Positions 22,569-27,251 of a stretch of DNA of 27,251 nucleotides are shown in pieces. A program made the position numbers and the translations under genes. Within the stretch, counting starts at the first letter, position 1, and every line of letters starts with the position of its first letter. The notes under the pieces are model-generated. The model saw nothing but the letters and a program-made list of their open reading frames with translations. It had not been told where the DNA came from and searched no databases. Source of the stretch: an uncultured Lachnospiraceae bacterium (lineage in GTDB: Bacteria; Bacillota; Clostridia; Lachnospirales; Lachnospiraceae); contig CAJTYN010000022.1 of the NCBI GenBank assembly GCA_910584115.1, positions 1-27,251 on the forward strand, given 5' to 3'.

Positions 22569-23711
22569 TCAGATCCGCTTCTTTCGCAGACGGTCGTACA
22601 CCGCCTCGCGGAACAGGGTATAGATCACCGACGTGAGCGGGATGAAGATCAGCATCCCCACCACGCCCATCAGGCTGCCGCCCACGGTCACGGCCATCAG
22701 CACCCAGATGGACGGGAGTCCCACGGAGCCGCCCACCACATGGGGATAGATCAGATTTCCCTCCACCTGCTGCAGGACGAGGAAGAGGACCACGAACAGC
22801 AGCGCCTTGACGGGACTGACCATCAAGATCAAAAAAGTCCCGATCACACACCCGATAAAAGCCCCGAAGATCGGGATCAGCGCCGTAAAAGCGATCAGTA
22901 TGCCCACCAGGAGAGCATAAGGGAATCGGAAGAGCCACATGGCCACGAAGAACATGGATCCGAGGATGACGGCTTCCACACACTGCCCGGTCAGGAAATT
23001 CCTGAAGACTTTACCAGTCAGCTGACAGACGCTCAAGACCTTCCCCACGGTCTTCCTCGGCAAAAAAGCATAGAGGACTTTCACAACCTGCCCGGAGAGT
23101 TTTTCTTTCTGCAGGAGGATGTAGAGGGCGAATACGAGCCCGATGAAGAAGTTCGTCAGGGCGCTGACCACGGTCCTGGCCACCACGAATGTGGAGTTGA
23201 GCACGTTGCCCGCGCCGTTCTTTAGAAATCCCACGCCCGTCTGGATCATCTTGTCCCAGTCAAAGTCCAGTTCTCCGATCCACTCTACGATGCCGGGGTT
23301 GTCCTGGAAGATCTGCTCTGTCCATGCCTGCACCTGGGGGAGGAAATCCTGGATGCTCTTGCCCAGCACCACGAAAGTCCCGGCCAGTTCCGGCACCACC
23401 ACGAAGACCACGACGAGCAGGACGCCGATCACCGCAGCCAGGGCGAGGATCAGGCTGCAGGGCCTGGCCGCCCGCACTGCCCACGGCTTCCCGCCGTATC
23501 TGCGCCGGGCAAATACATTCCGCTCAAAGAACTGCATGGGCGCGTTGAGGATGAAGGCCATCGCGCCGCCCAGCACGAACGGGAAGACGATATTCCAGCA
23601 AAAGACCAGCGCCTGAAAGACCAGCCTGTAATTGATGAATGCCACCACGACCAATGCCGTGAACACGATCAGCCACCGCAGTTTCCGGATCGTTTCTCTG
23701 CTCAGTTCCAT
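22569..23711 (-). CDS. AI-2E/PerM family membrane protein
   Basis: A 380-residue polytopic membrane protein of the AI-2E transporter (DUF20, PerM/YtvI) family. About eight transmembrane helices: a pair or more near the N-terminus (17-60, 72-105), a soluble stretch (about 110-205), then the conserved C-terminal block FPYALLVGILIAFTALIPIFGAF with YPHVVGGSVGLPSIW and FIPLTSVIYTLFREAV. Some members export small molecules or act as sodium-proton antiporters; YtvI-like members appear in spore formers. I start at ATG 23711: GAGGAG is 8 bases upstream, whereas the GTG at 23720 and ATG at 23717 are too close to it. It follows rsmI within a few bases, so it is in the same operon. Confidence 0.88.
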   Translation of the reverse strand: MELSRETIRKLRWLIVFTALVVVAFINYRLVFQALVFCWNIVFPFVLGGAMAFILNAPMQFFERNVFARRRYGGKPWAVRAARPCSLILALAAVIGVLLVVVFVVVPELAGTFVVLGKSIQDFLPQVQAWTEQIFQDNPGIVEWIGELDFDWDKMIQTGVGFLKNGAGNVLNSTFVVARTVVSALTNFFIGLVFALYILLQKEKLSGQVVKVLYAFLPRKTVGKVLSVCQLTGKVFRNFLTGQCVEAVILGSMFFVAMWLFRFPYALLVGILIAFTALIPIFGAFIGCVIGTFLILMVSPVKALLFVVLFLVLQQVEGNLIYPHVVGGSVGLPSIWVLMAVTVGGSLMGVVGMLIFIPLTSVIYTLFREAVYDRLRKKRI

Positions 23712-23716
23712 ACGCA

Positions 23717-24565
23717 TCACTCCTCTTTTTCTAAGAGCAGACGATAGACGTCCCTCTTTCCCAGCCCCCTGTCGCGGGCCACCTGTTTCATCGCTTCTTT
23801 CCGGGTAAGACCCTGTCTCTCATGATAGTCCATGTGCTCTTCTATCGTCAGCGTCTCCCACTGGAGCCGCTCTTCTGCCGCCAGTTCCTGGCTGCTCTTT
23901 CCCTGGATCACCAGCACGCATTCGCCTCTCGGCTCCTGCTCTCTCGTATGTGCGAGCAGTCCCGCCAGATCTGCGCGGATCACAGTCTCGTGGCACTTCG
24001 TCAGCTCCCGGCAGAGGACGGCCTCTCGCTGTCCGCCCAGGGCCTGCGCCAGTCCTTCCAGGGTACGGATCAGACGGTGAGGCGCTTCATAGAGGACGAT
24101 CGTATGCGTCTCCCGGGAGAGCGCTTCCAGTAATGCCTTCCTCTTCTTCGTCTCCGTGGGCAGGAAGCCTTCGAAGACGAAGCCCCGGGCGGGAAGCCCT
24201 GAGAGGGTCAGTCCGATGATACAGGCCGCCGCCCCGGGAAGGGCTGTCACCGGGATGCCCTGTTCGTGGCACATGCGGACCAGCTCCTCCCCCGGATCGG
24301 AGATCCCCGGCGTGCCCGCGTCCGTGATCAGCGCGATGTCCATGCCCGCCTGCAGTTTTTCCACCAGGATGCGCCCTTTTTTGATCTTGTTATGTTCGTG
24401 ATAGCTGGTCATGGGGGTATGGATGTCAAAATGATCCAACAGCTTGATGCTGTTCCTTGTGTCCTCCGCCGCGATCAGGTCCACTTCTCTCAAAGTGCGC
24501 AGGACGCGCAGGGTGATGTCCTCCAGGTTCCCGATGGGCGTTGCGCACAGATATAGAGTCCCCAT
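23717..24565 (-). CDS. rsmI: 16S rRNA (cytidine-1402-2'-O)-methyltransferase
   Basis: A 282-residue SAM-dependent tetrapyrrole-methylase-fold enzyme that 2'-O-methylates C1402 in the decoding site of 16S rRNA. The family signature LYLCATPIGNLEDITLRVL opens the protein; next come IAAEDTRNSIKLLDHF, TDAGTPGISDPGEELV, the ALPGAAA turn and GFLPTETKKRKALLE. The C-terminal 50 residues form the RsmI helix-turn-helix-like tail (LTRKEAMKQVARDRGLGKRD). AAAGGGGAA precedes the ATG; it starts 3 bases after the trmN6 stop. In Bacillus it is also near trmN6 and holB. Confidence 0.96.
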   Translation of the reverse strand: MGTLYLCATPIGNLEDITLRVLRTLREVDLIAAEDTRNSIKLLDHFDIHTPMTSYHEHNKIKKGRILVEKLQAGMDIALITDAGTPGISDPGEELVRMCHEQGIPVTALPGAAACIIGLTLSGLPARGFVFEGFLPTETKKRKALLEALSRETHTIVLYEAPHRLIRTLEGLAQALGGQREAVLCRELTKCHETVIRADLAGLLAHTREQEPRGECVLVIQGKSSQELAAEERLQWETLTIEEHMDYHERQGLTRKEAMKQVARDRGLGKRDVYRLLLEKEE

Positions 24566-24568
24566 GAT

Positions 24569-25318
24569 CTATTCCCCTTTCTTACCATAATAGACGTCCA
24601 GCGCCTCCTGGGTGTAGACGCCGGGTCCTTTATAGAGTATGAACGGCTTTTCCACGGTCATCCGCGGCTTCGCGTCCCGGATCCCCTCCAGCAGGACCAT
24701 GTTCGGCTCCTTGTCCACGTAAGGATAGACCAGACGCATCCGTTTCGGTTCCAGGCCCGCCTCCACCATCCGGTGCAGGATCTCCCCCAATCGGAAAGGC
24801 CGATGGATCATGTAAAAACGCCCCCGGGGTTTCAGGACCCTGGCCGCCTGGGTGATCACATCCTCAAGGCTGCATAGGATCTCGTGGCGGGCGATCGCTT
24901 TTTCGGCACGAGCGTTCTTGAGGCCGTGCTGATCGATCATGTAGGGCGGATTGCAGGTGATGATATCAAAAGAAGCCCCTCCAAATATGGCAGAAGCTTC
25001 TCTGATATCACCTGTCACGATCGTGATCTCCTCCTCCAGATGGTTGTGGATGACGCTCCTTCGGGCCATCTGCGCACAATCCGGCTGGATCTCCAGCCCC
25101 ACCACATGGCTGCCCTTTTTGCGCGCCCGCAAGAGGATCGGGATGATCCCTGTGCCGCAGCCCATGTCCAAGATACGCTCATGGGCCTGTGCCCGGGCAT
25201 ACCAGGCTAAGAGCACAGCGTCCGCGCCGAAACAGAATTTATCCGGATCCTGGATGATCTCGTAGCCGTTCTGCAGGTCATCCAGCCGCTCATGGGGCAG
25301 TAAGTCATTCTTTATCAA
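24569..25318 (-). CDS. trmN6: tRNA1(Val) (adenine37-N6)-methyltransferase
   Basis: A 249-residue class I SAM methyltransferase. SAM-binding motif I is ILDMGCGTGIIPILL and the catalytic adenine-N6 motif is CNPPYM; the N-terminal GADAVLLAWYA and the mid RGRFYMIHRP also fit the TrmN6/YfiC family. It probably modifies A37 of a tRNA, though specificity in Clostridia is inferred. The start is TTG at 25318, overlapping the end of the yaaT gene by 14 bases; GGAGG is about 11 bases upstream. In Bacillus the homologue (yabB) lies in the same gene order, but with yabA between yaaT and it; yabA is missing here. Confidence 0.92.
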   Translation of the reverse strand: MIKNDLLPHERLDDLQNGYEIIQDPDKFCFGADAVLLAWYARAQAHERILDMGCGTGIIPILLRARKKGSHVVGLEIQPDCAQMARRSVIHNHLEEEITIVTGDIREASAIFGGASFDIITCNPPYMIDQHGLKNARAEKAIARHEILCSLEDVITQAARVLKPRGRFYMIHRPFRLGEILHRMVEAGLEPKRMRLVYPYVDKEPNMVLLEGIRDAKPRMTVEKPFILYKGPGVYTQEALDVYYGKKGE

Positions 25319-26210
25319 AACTGGACTGCCCTCCTTTGTCTTCCAATGCTTTCAGTTCCTTGAACTCCGCTTCCGAGAGCTGCTTCGCCTTTTTCTTCCG
25401 GGGACGGAACTTCAGATCCTGTACTTGATAATCCCGGATCTCTTTCTCATCATTGACCTCCACCAGGACCCGCACATGCTGGCGCAGGACGCTGACACTG
25501 TGGACTTTCCCCTGCAGGCCCTCCTTCGTGGTCACGGTGTCCCCGATGCCCGGGAGTTTTTTATTCAACTCTTCGTAAGTCTCCTGCTCGTTCTTTAAGC
25601 AGCACATCAGACGGCCGCACGCGCCGGAGATCTTCGTCTGGTTTAAGGACAGGTTCTGTTCCTTGGCCATCTTGATCGATACCGGGGCAAATTCGGTCAG
25701 GTAGGTGTGGCAGCATAAGGGACGGCCGCAGATCCCGATGCCGCCTAAGATCTTCGTCTCATCCCGCACTCCGATCTGCCGCAATTCGATCCGCGTCTTG
25801 AACACCGAGGCCAGGTCTTTGACCAGCGCCCTGAAATCCACCCGCCCGTCCGCCGTAAAATAAAACAGGACTTTGTTGTTATCAAAAGTATATTCCACGT
25901 CGATCAGCTTCATCTCCAGCTTATGCTCCCGGATCTTCTCTAAGCATATCTGGTACGCCGCTCTCTCCTTCTCCCTGTTGAGCCTCTCCTGGGCCTCATC
26001 CTCGGGGGTAGCCAGGCGCAGCACGTCTTTTAACGGCTGCACGACCGTCTTCTCATCCACTTTCCGGGGACTCAAGACCACATGTCCGTATTCCACGCCC
26101 CGGGCCGTCTCCACGATCACATGATCCCCCACGCGGATCTTTTCGTCTTTTGGGCCAAAATAATAGATCTTGCCCACATTCCGGAATCTCACTCCGATCA
26201 CTTCTATCAT
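25305..26210 (-). CDS. ricT: YaaT/RicT PSP1-domain protein
   Basis: A 301-residue PSP1-family protein. The N-terminal region (about 1-90) holds VGVRFRNVGKIYYF and VETARGVEYGHVV, and the PSP1 core follows. Cysteines lie in GICGRPLCCHTYL and SGACGRLMCCLKNEQE, the positions that bind [4Fe-4S] clusters in the Bacillus RicA-RicF-RicT complex, which controls RNase Y-dependent mRNA maturation and entry into sporulation and biofilm. A lysine-rich C-terminal tail (about 265-290) is probably disordered. The ATG at 26210 is 2 bases after the holB stop, with GGGAGAG upstream. Partner genes are not in the window. Confidence 0.92.
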   Translation of the reverse strand: MIEVIGVRFRNVGKIYYFGPKDEKIRVGDHVIVETARGVEYGHVVLSPRKVDEKTVVQPLKDVLRLATPEDEAQERLNREKERAAYQICLEKIREHKLEMKLIDVEYTFDNNKVLFYFTADGRVDFRALVKDLASVFKTRIELRQIGVRDETKILGGIGICGRPLCCHTYLTEFAPVSIKMAKEQNLSLNQTKISGACGRLMCCLKNEQETYEELNKKLPGIGDTVTTKEGLQGKVHSVSVLRQHVRVLVEVNDEKEIRDYQVQDLKFRPRKKKAKQLSEAEFKELKALEDKGGQSSFDKE

Positions 26211-26211
26211 G

Positions 26212-27201
26212 CTATCTCTCCCTGATCGTCAGGAACAAAAGTTCCATCGCCAGATCAAAATTCACATTTGCCTGCAGACGGACTTTTGCCTTGTCCGCGG
26301 CGCTGATGATGTTCTCGATGCCTTCATACGAACGCTCGCTGGCCTGCTCCTTGATGAAATTGATCTCCTGTTTGAACACCAGGTTGTCCACTTCCCGGGT
26401 CGCCTTGAACATCAGCACGTCCCTGAACCACACCTGGATGATATCCAACTGATCGTAAATGTCCTGTTTCCCATCCGATATCTTCTTTAAAGCCTCCACC
26501 CACTCGTGGATCTCCATCTTAGGCGCATATTTCAGTATATACAGGACTTTCTGCGCCATCTCGTCAAAATAGGCGTCACCGGCCGCCTTCTCGGCCCGTC
26601 CGATGTTCCCCTGTGCAAAAGCTGCTCCTGCTCCCGCTTCATGCTCCGGCACATGCATATTTTCCACCAGATACTGTTTCACCAGGGCATCGCTCACCGG
26701 CCGCACATCCAGCCGCACGCACCGGGAACGGATCGTGGGCAGGAGCGCATCCACATTGGTGGTCAAGAGCAGGAACACCGCATAGTCCGGCGGCTCTTCT
26801 ATGGTCTTTAAGATCGCATTCTGTGCCTGGGTGGTCATCTTGTCCGCGTCGTTGATGATGTAGATCTTGTACCGTCCACTATAAGGCCGGATGCCCACAT
26901 CGTCCACCACCTGCGCGCGGATCTCGTCCACTCCGATGGAATTGCTCTTTTCGTGTTCAACATATATGATATCCGGATGATTCTTACTGTTGGCTTTTTT
27001 ACAGGGATCGCAGATCTTGCAGGGCACGGCGCCGCCTTTTTCACACTGCAGGGTCATGGCGTAGATATCCGCCAGCGTCTTCTTCCCCGCGCCGGCCTCC
27101 CCCACCAGCACATAGGCATGGGAGACTTTATCCTGTAAAATAGAGTTCTTCATATGGCTGATGATCTGTTCATGTCCTACGATCGATCCGAAATCTTTCA
27201 T
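26212..27201 (-). CDS. holB: DNA polymerase III subunit delta' (clamp loader)
   Basis: A 329-residue AAA+ clamp-loader subunit. A P-loop-like VGEAGAGKKTLADI, a four-cysteine zinc module (C in LQCEKGGAVPCKICDPCKK), INDADKMTTQAQNAILKTIEEPP (sensor/Walker B region) and TTIRSRC-type RSRCVRLDVRP are present. The C-terminal third is the collar domain. It works with delta and gamma/tau to load the sliding clamp. I start at ATG 27201: AAAGGAGGTG is 8 bases upstream; the three-codon extension to GTG at 27210 overlaps the ribosome site. First gene of the holB-yaaT-trmN6-rsmI operon as visible here. Confidence 0.95.
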   Translation of the reverse strand: MKDFGSIVGHEQIISHMKNSILQDKVSHAYVLVGEAGAGKKTLADIYAMTLQCEKGGAVPCKICDPCKKANSKNHPDIIYVEHEKSNSIGVDEIRAQVVDDVGIRPYSGRYKIYIINDADKMTTQAQNAILKTIEEPPDYAVFLLLTTNVDALLPTIRSRCVRLDVRPVSDALVKQYLVENMHVPEHEAGAGAAFAQGNIGRAEKAAGDAYFDEMAQKVLYILKYAPKMEIHEWVEALKKISDGKQDIYDQLDIIQVWFRDVLMFKATREVDNLVFKQEINFIKEQASERSYEGIENIISAADKAKVRLQANVNFDLAMELLFLTIRER

Positions 27202-27232
27202 AAGAATCACCTCCTTTGTAGTTTACCTGGCT

Positions 27233-27238
27233 ATTATA
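27233..27238 (-). promoter_or_regulatory. -10 box of the holB operon
   Basis: TATAAT on the minus strand, 31 bases before the holB ATG; the -35 box would lie outside the window to the right. Confidence 0.5.
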
Positions 27239-27251
27239 ACACATCTACATC

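Noticed and set aside
1..27251. CRISPR arrays, tRNA or rRNA genes, prophage or insertion sequences
   Set aside because: No regularly spaced repeats, cloverleaf sequences, transposase or phage structural motifs were found by eye.

Overview
The window looks like a chromosomal segment of an anaerobic, endospore-forming member of the Clostridia, probably Lachnospiraceae-like. The evidence is sporulation genes (gpr, spoIIP, a yaaT/ricT homologue), oxygen-sensitive iron-sulfur enzymes (a double-cubane-type protein and its activase), strong AGGAGG ribosome binding sites, several TTG/GTG starts and moderately high GC in the core genes. The organism assignment is inference from gene content.

Layout. 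1-1330 (minus): the start of metI and a complete metN, a methionine ABC importer whose remainder lies beyond the left edge. 1412-3346 (plus): a good sigma-A promoter, a small HAD phosphatase and an NCS2 purine permease. 3350-5600: an AT-rich accessory patch with a small membrane protein, a stand-alone Mrr-like restriction endonuclease with a cysteine-rich tail, and a frameshifted remnant of a YhcG/DUF1016-type PD-(D/E)XK nuclease. 5593-6480 (minus): two small genes, DUF4180 and DUF2200; DUF4180 has its own promoter and is bracketed by a perfect 15-bp inverted repeat. 6636-9704: an AraC regulator divergent from an MFS transporter plus PHP-domain phosphoesterase pair. A symmetric hairpin at 9711-9752 separates these from the next block.

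9767-15775 (minus) is the most interesting part: a tightly packed seven-gene operon, read in order as LysR regulator, 2-hydroxyacyl-CoA-dehydratase-type activase, class V aminotransferase/cysteine desulfurase, DUF3343, double-cubane-cluster-type protein, YedF (TusA + DsrE-like) and a URO-D/MtaA-type methyltransferase. The desulfurase, DUF3343 and YedF are families linked to selenium (or persulfide) handling. The activase/double-cubane pair is an ATP-driven low-potential reductase. The URO-D protein carries an HxC...C zinc motif for methyl transfer to a thiol or selenol, but no corrinoid protein is present. A DUF554 membrane protein is divergent from the LysR gene; between the two promoters lie two 11-bp direct repeats exactly 21 bp apart.

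16620-20240: an intergenic hairpin-rich element, then a large VanS-like sensor kinase and its OmpR-family response regulator, with 11-bp-phased TTAAGA half-sites upstream of the regulator. 20267-27201 (minus): holB, yaaT (ricT), trmN6, rsmI, an AI-2E/PerM family membrane protein, gpr and spoIIP. This resembles the Bacillus holB-yaaT-yabA-trmN6-yazA-rsmI neighbourhood but lacks yabA and yazA and runs on towards the spore genes gpr-spoIIP. No tRNA, rRNA, CRISPR array, phage or intact insertion sequence was seen.
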